Shown here: positions 6,171-12,472 of the stretch, piece after piece | How positions within the stretch are numbered: position 1 is the first letter of the stretch | Layout of the letters: each line of letters opens with the position of its first letter | Source: SSEF01 sp964604195 | GTDB taxonomy: Bacteria; Patescibacteriota; Minisyncoccia; Moranbacterales; UBA1568 | Reading direction: 5' to 3' | Assembly (NCBI GenBank): GCA_964604195.1 | Contig: CAZRXW010000027.1 | Coordinates: 1 to 12,472 of the forward strand | DNA length: 12,472 bases | Notes under the pieces: model-generated | What the model was told of the DNA's origin: nothing | Database searches by the model: none | The model's input: only the letters and a program-made list of their open reading frames with translations | Translations under genes and position numbers: made by a program

Positions 6171-6207
6171 AGCGTCAGCCAGAACCCTGGCTGACGCTGT
6201 TATTTTT
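6171..6207. terminator. Bidirectional terminator between barrel gene and dsbB
   Basis: AGCGTCAGCCA and TGGCTGACGCT form a perfect 11-bp stem around GAACCC. The plus strand continues GTTATTTTT; the minus strand continues into T's opposite the A6 run at 6166-6171. It serves both convergent genes. The minus-strand gene stops at 6200-6202, directly at its edge. Confidence 0.9.
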
Positions 6208-6709
6208 GATCAGAAACTAGATCGTTGGATGTCTTTTGGACAAGCATATAGCCAGTAGTTACTGTCAAAAAAATAAAAGCTAGGAGTGACCACTCAGGAA
6301 TAGATACCCCAAAAAGAGTCCAGTCTCTCTTCGTGCAATCCCCAGTGGCCTGGAAAAGAACGGTGATCCAATCAGTAAACGATTCCATCCACGGAATACA
6401 CTTCGTGTCTAAACCACGCGGAACCCACTCAATATAGACATTTCGTCCAGCTACTAATCCCCCGAGAAGAGCTAGGACAAACATGGTTGCAAGATATACT
6501 TTTTCTCCCCTTCTATGAAGCCATGCTATGAAAGCGATCACTCCAACGCCTCCAAAAAAGAAACGTTGGATAATACAGAGTGGACACGGAGTAAGGCCGA
6601 CAGCATATTGGAGCACCCAACCAACTGTCAGCATAGAGACGCAAAACAAAGCTATCACGCCAAAAAAATGTCGGGCGTAACCAAAGCACCAAAGAAGTAA
6701 GTCTCGCAT
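6200..6709 (-). CDS. dsbB: Disulfide bond formation protein B (DsbB)
   Basis: 169 residues with four membrane helices (about 13-35, 46-64, 71-89, 139-158). DsbB re-oxidises the thiol oxidase DsbA outside the membrane and passes electrons to quinone. Both cysteine pairs are present: C42-P-L-C45 in TPCPLCIIQR at the first loop and C104/C125 in the second loop (DTKCIPW ... GDCTKRDWTLFGVSIPEWSLLAF), which matches the family well. The gene starts 6 bases after the DUF305 stop and is likely co-transcribed with it. No DsbA-like partner is in the window. A strong terminator follows immediately. Confidence in the family is high. Confidence 0.95.
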   Translation of the reverse strand: MRDLLLWCFGYARHFFGVIALFCVSMLTVGWVLQYAVGLTPCPLCIIQRFFFGGVGVIAFIAWLHRRGEKVYLATMFVLALLGGLVAGRNVYIEWVPRGLDTKCIPWMESFTDWITVLFQATGDCTKRDWTLFGVSIPEWSLLAFIFLTVTTGYMLVQKTSNDLVSDQK

Positions 6710-6715
6710 AGAAGA

Positions 6716-7141
6716 TTAGTGATCCATGTTATGCGTATCGTCTGACTGAGATGCATATCCCCAGTCACGAAGCCAGCCCTTCATCATATCAATTTCTCGA
6801 CTTTGAGTCGTAACGATATCTTGGCCAAGTTTCTTTAGCTCATTGTGTTTTCCCTGGACCTCTATAAGTTTTGCCATTTCTACGGCCCCCTCATGATGGA
6901 CTATCATCATCTCAACAAATGCCTTATCAAAAGAATCTCCTGTTTTTCCTTGTAGTCCATCAACCATTTCATTCATGGTCATATCTGCATGGTTAGAGAT
7001 TCTCTGGTCAACATTTTTTTTCTGAAGAGGATAAGGCTGCCCATCAGCCATGGGGTGGCTATTTTGCCTTCCGAAGATAAGACCTGAGGTAAATGCTATT
7101 CCCGTAACTACCAATAGGGCTATCACGTACTGCTTATTCAT
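6716..7141 (-). CDS. DUF305 family membrane-anchored protein
   Basis: 141 residues from ATG at 7141. The frame is open to 7210, but the extension overlaps the TATAAT box and does not look like protein. The N-terminus is a membrane anchor (MNKQYVIALLVVTGIAFTSG). The DUF305 domain at about 50-128 shows FVEMMIVHHEGAVEMAK (H82, H83) and the EIDMMKGWLRDW helix; these are ferritin-like four-helix proteins whose Met/His residues suggest metal (often copper) binding, function not established. The tail THNMDH adds more possible ligands. It is the first gene of a pair with dsbB, which suggests envelope redox or metal handling. There is no clear Shine-Dalgarno. Confidence 0.88.
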   Translation of the reverse strand: MNKQYVIALLVVTGIAFTSGLIFGRQNSHPMADGQPYPLQKKNVDQRISNHADMTMNEMVDGLQGKTGDSFDKAFVEMMIVHHEGAVEMAKLIEVQGKHNELKKLGQDIVTTQSREIDMMKGWLRDWGYASQSDDTHNMDH

Positions 7142-7169
7142 AGCAACTAAAATGAGAATTAACCTCTTT

Positions 7170-7198
7170 ATTATACCGTTAAAACTAGTCCCGCTAAA
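7170..7198 (-). promoter_or_regulatory. Promoter of the DUF305-dsbB pair
   Basis: On the minus strand a perfect TATAAT (7170-7175) with a weak -35 TTTAGC (7193-7198) at 17 bases. Start expected near 7163, leader about 22 bases. Confidence 0.5.
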
Positions 7199-7221
7199 AA
7201 CACCTTCCAAAAATTAAAGAG

Positions 7222-7890
7222 CTATTTTTCTTTCTTTAGAAGACAGAACTCGAGAGACACTAGGTACCCGAGCGCGCCAATAGACCAAACTTCAAGAATT
7301 TCCTCCGTAAGACGCATAAGATGGAGCACAGTACGATGACACTCCTTGGTTGCACATAGAGCGAGATCCACATCTCGCTGAAAAAGTCCATCAGTGAAAT
7401 CAAGTATAGCTGCCAAGGTGAGCAGGGCAAATATAGCGGCCACCGAGAAACGAAGTCTCCGATCAGCCTTGTTCCATAAAAGAATCAGTAAGGTTCCTAG
7501 AGAAAAAAGTAGTAAGGGGAGATAGAGTATTGCCCAAATATAACTAGGGAAATCCTGGAGTAAAACTATGTGGTCACGGAAGTAACCAGCAATCCGTTCG
7601 TGAAGATATACTGCATCATCAATACTGAAGAAAAAGAAAATAAGCGATAAAAGTCCCCAGTATACTTTTTTGGTGGCGTGCTGAGTAGCCAAAGCAGCAA
7701 GAGCGAGAAAGAGAAACGAAACTGAACTAAGCCAAGTGAGTGGAGCTTGCTCTTTGGTAGCAATAAATATCTTGCTAAAAAATGTGTTTGGGACAACAAA
7801 AAACGCTACGAGATCACATACAAGTAGCACAAAACCAAACCCCAAACCTAATATGTATAGTTTTTTGAGAAAACTCTCAGTGAAATACAT
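7222..7890 (-). CDS. Multipass membrane protein with conserved DD...HE and EE motifs, unknown function
   Basis: 222 residues with about six hydrophobic segments (roughly 13-33, 52-70, 77-91, 117-138, 148-164, 202-216). Charged residues lie inside or next to the membrane: FFSIDDAVYLHERI (D91, D92, H97, E98) and RLTEEILEVW (E196, E197, E200). The order S-D-(D/E)...HE followed by a late EE is a pattern I recall from uncharacterised bacterial membrane proteins and may be a metal site, as in some membrane hydrolases; that is inference. Two cysteines (C179, C184) flank an external-looking loop. It starts 5 bases after the polygalacturonase stop, so it is the second gene of that operon. Confidence 0.75.
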   Translation of the reverse strand: MYFTESFLKKLYILGLGFGFVLLVCDLVAFFVVPNTFFSKIFIATKEQAPLTWLSSVSFLFLALAALATQHATKKVYWGLLSLIFFFFSIDDAVYLHERIAGYFRDHIVLLQDFPSYIWAILYLPLLLFSLGTLLILLWNKADRRLRFSVAAIFALLTLAAILDFTDGLFQRDVDLALCATKECHRTVLHLMRLTEEILEVWSIGALGYLVSLEFCLLKKEK

Positions 7891-7895
7891 AAGGT

Positions 7896-9473
7896 TTATT
7901 CAATACCAATTTGACCAATAGAGGCATGATCCCCTACATTCAGAAAATTTGTTACTCCCCGACGGTCAATGTTTTTCAAAGTAATGTTTCGGGTTTTCCC
8001 ACCATCAATTTCAAAACAAGGTTCAACACCAGGCATACAAGTCATATTTTGAGCAAGAATATCTTGCGCTTCTTCAATCACGTATAAAGGACTCTTGGCG
8101 GCTTCTACTCGAATATTATCTAATACGACCTGGTCAGCATGCTTAATACGAACAGCCATTTTGGAATTAGTGAAAGCAATGTTCTCGAAACGGACATTCT
8201 CCATATTGGGATTAGCCATGCCATCTATATTTACTACCCCATTCTTCGCACCAGTGCCACTAATATTACGCATGACAATATTTTTGATCAGTGGTTTAAA
8301 CGAATTATCAGTTTGTAGAGCAGAACTATAGATCAAATTAATATCGAGAGCATCCCCTGACATATGATCCATGGTTACATTTTCAACAAGAACATCCTCT
8401 ACAAAAGCGCCTCGACTTTCAGTTGTCTTAAGACGGAATCCGTGACGAGTATTTTCGAAATGACTGTCCTGTATTTCGACATCACGCACCCCGCCAGACA
8501 TCTCACTCCCGATAGAGACACCCGAGCTCCCATGAACAACAGTGATATTTCTAATCCGCACATGTTCGGTAGGTATATTCACCCGACGACCATCTTCATC
8601 AATTCCAGACTTGATTGATATAGCATCATCTCCTGTTGAAAAAAAGCAATTCTCGATGAGTACATTCTTGGTTGAATCGAGCGCAATGCCGTCAGTATTG
8701 CTGCTCCAGGTCTCGATATGCAAATTCCTCGCAATAAAATTTTCCGAATACAGAGGATGGATAGTCCAAAATGGACCGTTCTCAACGGTAAATCCATCCA
8801 AAAGAATATCTCTTGTATTCACAAATTGAATAAACGATGGCCGAATACCTGATTGTTTTTCACCAAACACCCGTTCTGAAACTGATATCCCCTGGCGAGA
8901 CAGAAGAAAGAGCTTCTGTCTCGCTGTTTCAAAATCGCCAGATCCAGTCCAGTCTTCCCGCTTTTCTCCATTACCAATAAGCTTTCCCCTCCCAGTGATC
9001 GCTACGTGCTCCAGATCCTTTCCGTAGATAAGTGGCGAATAATTATAAAACTCAATTCCCTGAAAACGAGTGAGCACTACCGGAAGATAATCATTGAGAT
9101 TTGTAGTAAAACTTAGCTCAGCCCCCTCCTCAAGGAAGAGATTGATACGACTCCTGAAGGTCACTGCTCCGGTAAGCCACTTGCCTCGAGGAATGACGAC
9201 TGATCCCCCTCCTTGGGCAGCACAATCATCAATAGCCTTTTTGATAGCCACGGTAGATTTGAAACCATCTTCATCTCGAGCCCCGTAGTCACGGATATCA
9301 CAAATTTGATGGGGAATACCAGGTACTTCAGGAACTTGAATAGCCACCTTTTCCTTGGGAGAGATAGGCGGAGTCTGAGAAATAACAATTGACTCATCAC
9401 TCTGAGAGCGATCGTTCCACAAAAGAAACACCCCTACCACTATTACCGATAGTCCTGCCAAAAATAATTTCAT
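7896..9473 (-). CDS. Glycoside hydrolase family 28 enzyme (polygalacturonase-like), exported
   Basis: 525 residues. The N-terminus is a signal or uncleaved anchor (MKLFLAGLSVIVVGVFLLW) followed by a Ser/Pro linker. A right-handed parallel beta-helix begins at DIRDYGARDEDG (about 59-70), the usual opening of GH28 and related enzymes. All GH28 active-site motifs are seen: NTDGIALDS (N259, D261), GDDAISIKSG (D282, D283), VHGSSGVSIGSE (H314, G315) and FRLKT (R347, K349, equivalent to RIK). These enzymes cleave galacturonan by inversion. Length is normal. The substrate in this organism is unknown and could be an acidic exopolysaccharide rather than plant pectin. It heads a pair with the multipass membrane protein. 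No Shine-Dalgarno is seen. Confidence 0.9.
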   Translation of the reverse strand: MKLFLAGLSVIVVGVFLLWNDRSQSDESIVISQTPPISPKEKVAIQVPEVPGIPHQICDIRDYGARDEDGFKSTVAIKKAIDDCAAQGGGSVVIPRGKWLTGAVTFRSRINLFLEEGAELSFTTNLNDYLPVVLTRFQGIEFYNYSPLIYGKDLEHVAITGRGKLIGNGEKREDWTGSGDFETARQKLFLLSRQGISVSERVFGEKQSGIRPSFIQFVNTRDILLDGFTVENGPFWTIHPLYSENFIARNLHIETWSSNTDGIALDSTKNVLIENCFFSTGDDAISIKSGIDEDGRRVNIPTEHVRIRNITVVHGSSGVSIGSEMSGGVRDVEIQDSHFENTRHGFRLKTTESRGAFVEDVLVENVTMDHMSGDALDINLIYSSALQTDNSFKPLIKNIVMRNISGTGAKNGVVNIDGMANPNMENVRFENIAFTNSKMAVRIKHADQVVLDNIRVEAAKSPLYVIEEAQDILAQNMTCMPGVEPCFEIDGGKTRNITLKNIDRRGVTNFLNVGDHASIGQIGIE

Positions 9474-9521
9474 AAAAATAAAAAACTTTTTCGAGAGATT
9501 TCTTACTCAAACCTCACGCTT

Positions 9522-9550
9522 ACCTTACGGAGTTCGATTCGTTCAGTCAA
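9522..9550 (-). promoter_or_regulatory. Possible promoter for the GH28 gene
   Basis: On the minus strand TTGACT (9545-9550), 17 bases, TAAGGT (9522-9527). The -35 is good, the -10 poor. The rest of 9474-9624 shows only a weak 5-bp hairpin (GATAC/GTATC near 9590) and no convincing terminator for msrAB. Confidence 0.3.
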
Positions 9551-9624
9551 GACCAGGGTGAGAGTCGGTCTCTTCAGCTATACAATAGTGATACCAAAAA
9601 TAGTATCGGCCTCGTAGACGCAAT

Positions 9625-10851
9625 CTAAGAACCTAGTAGTGGCAAAAACCTCCCATACCCCTCAGATTCCATGGATTTTTTTGGGACAAAACGAAGTGCT
9701 GCGGAGTTCATGCAGTAGCGCCGACCCCCTCTATCTTTTGGCCCGTCAGAGAAAACATGTCCGAGATGATTATCGCCATACTTGCTGCGTACCTCTGTTC
9801 GTACACCCCAAAGACTCCAATCTTCCTTTTCAGAAATATACTCTGCGCTTATAGGTTTTACGAAACTCGGCCAGCCAGTACCACTGTCGTATTTATCACT
9901 CGATAAGAACAGTGGTTCACCGCTCACAATATCTACATATATCCCGGATTCATAGTTCTGATTGTAAGCATTGTCGAATGGTTTTTCGGTCCCGCCTTCC
10001 TGAGTCACTTTATACCCTAGATCTGACAGGGTTTTCTTCAGCTCTTCCTCGCTCGGTTTTACGTATCGAGAGAAATCAATCTCTCGAGAAAGATCTCTAC
10101 GCTCTTCTGCTCCTTGCCTGTGAGTCGACCCAACGACATCTTCCCAGGTTTTATTCTCAAAATATTTTTTGAGAAATGCATCTCGCCCACTCGACTCGCG
10201 ATATGCACAGTATTTAGTAGTATTCTGTTCACTATAATTTTGATGGTATGCTTCTGCTGAATAAAAATTTGTGTAGGGCAACACCCTCACGGCAAGCGGT
10301 CCATCAAAAATTTTTGCTTCTTCTAGCTCCTGTATAGATTGGATGGCAATAACCCTCTCATCTTCCGACTGATAAAAAATTACCGATTGATAACTTTCAC
10401 CACGATCATAAAACTGCCCACCAGCATCCGTTGGGTCGATATGCATGAGGTAGTAGCGCACAAGGTCTCGATACGATACCTTCGCTGGATCATAATAGAC
10501 CTCGACCGTCTCTCTGTGTCCACTCTTTTCACTCGTGACATCGCTATAAGTCGGATCAGCAACATGACCTCCGGCATAACCTGAAATAACTTCAGCTACT
10601 CCAGGGACTTTCTGAAAATCACTCTCGGTACACCAAAAACAACCTCCAGCAAAATAGGCTCTCTGACCCTGTTCCAACTCCTTGCTTGTTCTTTCCATAT
10701 GTTTTTCTGAGTTATGTTTTAAACAACTTTCTCGAGGAATACTTGGTATCTTTATTTCCCCTAATGTTTTTGGTGACCAAAAATGATCCAGGAGAAAATA
10801 CAAAAAGAGCAATCCAGCTATCCCAACTATCGTCACTGTAATTAACTTCAT
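9625..10851 (-). CDS. msrAB: Membrane-anchored peptide methionine sulfoxide reductase MsrA-MsrB fusion
   Basis: 408 residues. A membrane anchor at 4-24 puts the enzyme outside the membrane, as for the exported fusion PilB of Neisseria, but without a thioredoxin-like domain. MsrA at about 63-235 reduces methionine S-sulfoxide: GGCFWCTE with catalytic C71, GYAGG, and a late C215 that may recycle it. MsrB at about 265-390 reduces the R-sulfoxide: GEPLF, SGTGWPSF, HLGHVFSDGP and RYCMNSAALRF with catalytic C380. C380 is the only cysteine in the MsrB half: the zinc CxxC pairs are absent and the resolving Cys often found in SGCGWPSF is Thr, so this is a 1-Cys MsrB that needs an external reductant. 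The gene is transcribed from the promoter in the left 75-bp repeat. Confidence 0.95.
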   Translation of the reverse strand: MKLITVTIVGIAGLLFLYFLLDHFWSPKTLGEIKIPSIPRESCLKHNSEKHMERTSKELEQGQRAYFAGGCFWCTESDFQKVPGVAEVISGYAGGHVADPTYSDVTSEKSGHRETVEVYYDPAKVSYRDLVRYYLMHIDPTDAGGQFYDRGESYQSVIFYQSEDERVIAIQSIQELEEAKIFDGPLAVRVLPYTNFYSAEAYHQNYSEQNTTKYCAYRESSGRDAFLKKYFENKTWEDVVGSTHRQGAEERRDLSREIDFSRYVKPSEEELKKTLSDLGYKVTQEGGTEKPFDNAYNQNYESGIYVDIVSGEPLFLSSDKYDSGTGWPSFVKPISAEYISEKEDWSLWGVRTEVRSKYGDNHLGHVFSDGPKDRGGRRYCMNSAALRFVPKKSMESEGYGRFLPLLGS

Positions 10852-10887
10852 AAGATCATCTAAACCAATTCAAAGAATCGTAGCCTC

Positions 10888-10896
10888 AGTATACCA
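10888..10896 (-). promoter_or_regulatory. Extended -10 promoter for msrAB
   Basis: TGGTATACT on the minus strand: TGn plus a 5/6 match to TATAAT. No good -35 is seen at 16-18 bases. Start near 10881, leader about 30 bases. Confidence 0.5.
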
Positions 10897-10919
10897 GCTC
10901 AAATCCTCTTTTTGGTAAC

Positions 10920-10945
10920 AAAAAATGAGGCCTGCATAAGCCTCA
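10920..10945 (-). terminator. Terminator of the metallopeptidase gene (inside repeat copy 1)
   Basis: On the minus strand TGAGGC and GCCTCA pair around an 8-base loop (10926-10945) and are followed by six T. Confidence 0.8.
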
Positions 10946-10958
10946 AATTTCAGTGCTC

Positions 10959-10972
10959 CGTATCATGATACG
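10959..10972. repeat. 14-bp perfect palindrome at the repeat edge
   Basis: CGTATCATGATACG reads the same on both strands. Its first two bases are the last two bases of the 75-bp repeat; the rest is not in copy 2. It sits between the repeat and the metallopeptidase stop. Role unknown. Confidence 0.45.
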
Positions 10973-10984
10973 ATGTCAGAACCA

Positions 10985-12037
10985 TTATTCTTCAAGGGTT
11001 TTTAATTCTTCATCAGTGATGTTCAACTGATCCAAAACCCAGATGTGCCGAGGATTGGAAGGATCGTATTTCCCTACATCCCATCGACTCATTTCTGGTG
11101 CATTCTTAGCAACAGATTCCCATACTGCTATATTGCCTTCACGATAAACAATATCCTTCGTAAAACAAGTCCCTGGAGTTTGAGAATTAGTCCCACGAAA
11201 TGTTCTGACACAGCGACTCCAAGCAGAATCTGCAGCTTTTTTCTCGGCCTCCTCTTTGACCACACCCCTTAACATGCTCTGGAGTTGATAATATTTTTTC
11301 AAAACTTCAAAGGTCTGTCGAAAATCTCTAGGCTGACCATCAACCCCAGTGGCAAGACCGATAGCGAAATGCCCATCAAATCCAGAAAAATCCTTCACCT
11401 CACCTTCAAGAACTTGTTCTCTAAGTGTCGCAACCCCCTCCTCGCCTCCCTCATAGCGATCAAGACCGAGTCCAAGCATCTTTAGCCTCGTTCTTTCCCC
11501 GCGGATTCTTCGAGCAGCGTGTGTTCCTATTTCGTGTGCTATCAGACCTTTGAGCGCCCGGAAAGAAAGTTTTCTTTTTTCAGGAACTTCTACAGATTTC
11601 TTTTCCTGATTAACACTAATACCATTCTTATTTGGATTGATTACTACCATCCACCCTTCAGCTGAAAGCTCCCGAAGCACTACTTCAAAAAGGCTTTTAA
11701 TTTCTTCAGCCGAAAACTCTTGAGCTGGATCTGCTCCCACATTTACAATATCCCCCACACTTTTCAACGTTGCCTCTTTTGCTACATCCTGAGTTTCCTT
11801 CGAAGGAAGATTTATCGAAAAACCTTCTCTACTTTTGAGCAACTGATCAAGATCTCTTCCAGTGTCTTGAATTTCTTGGATACCACTTTCGCCTGCTTTC
11901 TTTACAAGACTTCGTACTTTTTCTAAAGAGTACGAGAAAATTTCAGGTGATGGCTTCCCATAAATAAACTCCGTATACCGTTTAAATTTCCGCTGATCCG
12001 CTGTAGCCGTAGCTCTCAGTAATCGATTTTCTGCAAT
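10985..12037 (-). pseudogene. DUF1704/MATCAP-type metallopeptidase, C-terminal part after frameshift (catalytic domain)
   Basis: The frame continuing from the N-terminal piece at 12038-12344 once one A of an A6 run is skipped (IAENRLLRATATADQRKFKRY... onward). The restored protein is 452 residues, normal for the family. The catalytic domain has HEIGTHAARR (H270, H275) and, about 26 residues later, GGEEGVATLREQ (E301/E302), matching HExxxH plus the EGLA-like third ligand of DUF1704 proteins, related to the tyrosine carboxypeptidases MATCAP. The late FRGTNSQTPGTCFTKDIVYREG block also fits. There is no signal peptide, so it is cytoplasmic. Translated alone, the first ATG would be at 11842 (285 residues), keeping the catalytic residues but losing the N-terminal third. 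Substrate unknown. Confidence 0.85.
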
Positions 12038-12344
12038 TTTTTCGTTTTATCTTCCATCTATACACCTGTTTTACCACTTCATTTTTCTCTCCTCCGAGTA
12101 CCAGATTCTTCAGGTTTAAGAGGGCCTCTTCACGCCTTGCTATGTCTTCAATATTTAGCAAAGGATAATCAAGATCGGGGTTTTCTTTCTCTCCAATTAA
12201 AAATGCTTGTTTTTCTAATTCTCTTTTTTGCCTATCTCCATCTAAATATTCATAGGCCTGAAAACCGCCAATCTTTTCAAATTGGGCATACCAACTTTCA
12301 TCTAACGCTTCCCGAGAAAATGATTGTGGGAGGTTTTCAAACAT
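11982..12344 (-). pseudogene. DUF1704-type metallopeptidase, N-terminal part before frameshift
   Basis: ATG at 12344 (MFENLPQSFSREALDESW). An upstream in-frame ATG at 12365 is rejected because it lies beyond the -10 box at 12351-12356. The first 102 codons are genuine; after the A6 run (12037-12042) the frame reads 18 unrelated codons (NCRKSITESYGYS...) and stops at 11982, while the +1 frame continues without a break into the catalytic domain. The piece is acidic and helical (DIARREEALLNLKNLVLGG), consistent with the N-terminal helical region of the family. Only 6 bases separate the -10 box from the ATG, so the mRNA should be leaderless. The shift may be a real mutation, a repairable slippage site, or a homopolymer error. 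Confidence 0.75.
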
Positions 12345-12350
12345 AGTTTC

Positions 12351-12359
12351 AGTATACCA
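12351..12359 (-). promoter_or_regulatory. Extended -10 promoter for the metallopeptidase gene
   Basis: TGGTATACT on the minus strand, identical to the copy at 10888-10896. The ATG at 12344 begins 7 bases after the box, at the expected transcription start. Confidence 0.5.
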
Positions 12360-12382
12360 GCTCAAATCCTCTTTTTGGTAAC

Positions 12383-12408
12383 AAAAAATGAGGCCTGCAT
12401 AAGCCTCA
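12383..12408 (-). terminator. Terminator in repeat copy 2
   Basis: Same TGAGGC/GCCTCA stem and T6 tract as copy 1. It should end transcription of a gene lying to the right of the window. The minus-strand frame across 12409-12472 is open for about 20 codons into the repeat, but too short to identify. Confidence 0.75.
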
Positions 12409-12472
12409 AATTTCAGTGCTCCGCCTACTGAACACTATTAGAACCTCTATACAGGAAGACAGGGAGTCAAAG

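Larger units (their letters stand above)
10886..10960. repeat. 75-bp direct repeat, copy 1 (terminator plus promoter)
   Basis: Identical base for base to 12349-12423. Read on the minus strand it holds an intrinsic terminator followed by an extended -10 promoter. It lies between the metallopeptidase stop and the msrAB start, so it ends one gene and begins the next. Confidence 0.92.
12349..12423. repeat. 75-bp direct repeat, copy 2 (terminator plus promoter)
   Basis: Perfect copy of 10886-10960, 1463 bp away in the same orientation. It is upstream of the metallopeptidase start. Its terminator half implies another minus-strand gene just beyond the right edge. Confidence 0.92.

Noticed and set aside
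10886..12423. Insertion sequence or integron-like element bounded by the 75-bp repeats
   Set aside because: There is no transposase or integrase gene between the copies, the repeats are direct rather than inverted, and no target-site duplication is visible; they encode a terminator and promoter instead.

Overview
The window looks like part of a small, low-to-moderate-GC bacterial chromosome, most likely from an uncultivated streamlined lineage (Candidate Phyla Radiation, Paceibacteria/Parcubacteria-like). That placement is inference. It rests on many small membrane-anchored extracytoplasmic proteins of unknown function, very short intergenic spaces, good sigma70-type promoters combined with absent Shine-Dalgarno sequences, apparently leaderless mRNAs, and gene families I associate with such genomes (PsbP-like anchored proteins, DUF305, DsbB, bacterial SET proteins, fused MsrAB). 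One gene argues against a purely single-membrane cell: a secreted protein with outer-membrane beta-barrel character at 5436-6158. No rRNA, tRNA, CRISPR array, transposase or phage gene was seen.

Layout. Almost all genes are on the minus strand. 1-1033: a partial M23 peptidase lipoprotein. 1144-1842: an anchored PsbP-like protein. 2030-2385: a self-contained plus-strand unit (promoter, leader hairpin, 57-residue CxxC membrane microprotein, terminator). 2442-2867/2885: a SET-domain protein with its own promoter and terminator. 2979-5319: a three-gene minus unit (transglutaminase-like protein, FN3/Ig-like membrane protein, three-helix membrane protein), with a plus-strand barrel gene transcribed divergently from back-to-back promoters. 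6200-7141: DUF305 protein and DsbB. 7222-9473: a GH28 polygalacturonase-like enzyme and a multipass membrane protein. 9625-10851: an exported MsrA-MsrB fusion. 10985-12344: a MATCAP/DUF1704-type metallopeptidase split by a one-base frameshift and flanked by two identical 75-bp repeats.

How the genes work together. Most products act outside the cytoplasmic membrane: a peptidoglycan hydrolase, a pectin-type hydrolase, anchored adhesion-like domains, disulfide formation (DsbB) and repair of oxidised methionine (MsrAB). DsbB, MsrAB and extracytoplasmic proteins with paired cysteines form a loose envelope redox theme, but they are not one operon and no DsbA/thioredoxin partner is visible here.

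Most noteworthy are a 75-bp perfect direct repeat carrying a terminator followed by an extended -10 promoter, placed at both edges of the metallopeptidase gene; an in-frame UGA in the middle of the barrel gene; a frameshift in an A6 run in the metallopeptidase gene; two start codons lying directly at predicted transcription starts; and the microprotein unit at 2030-2385.
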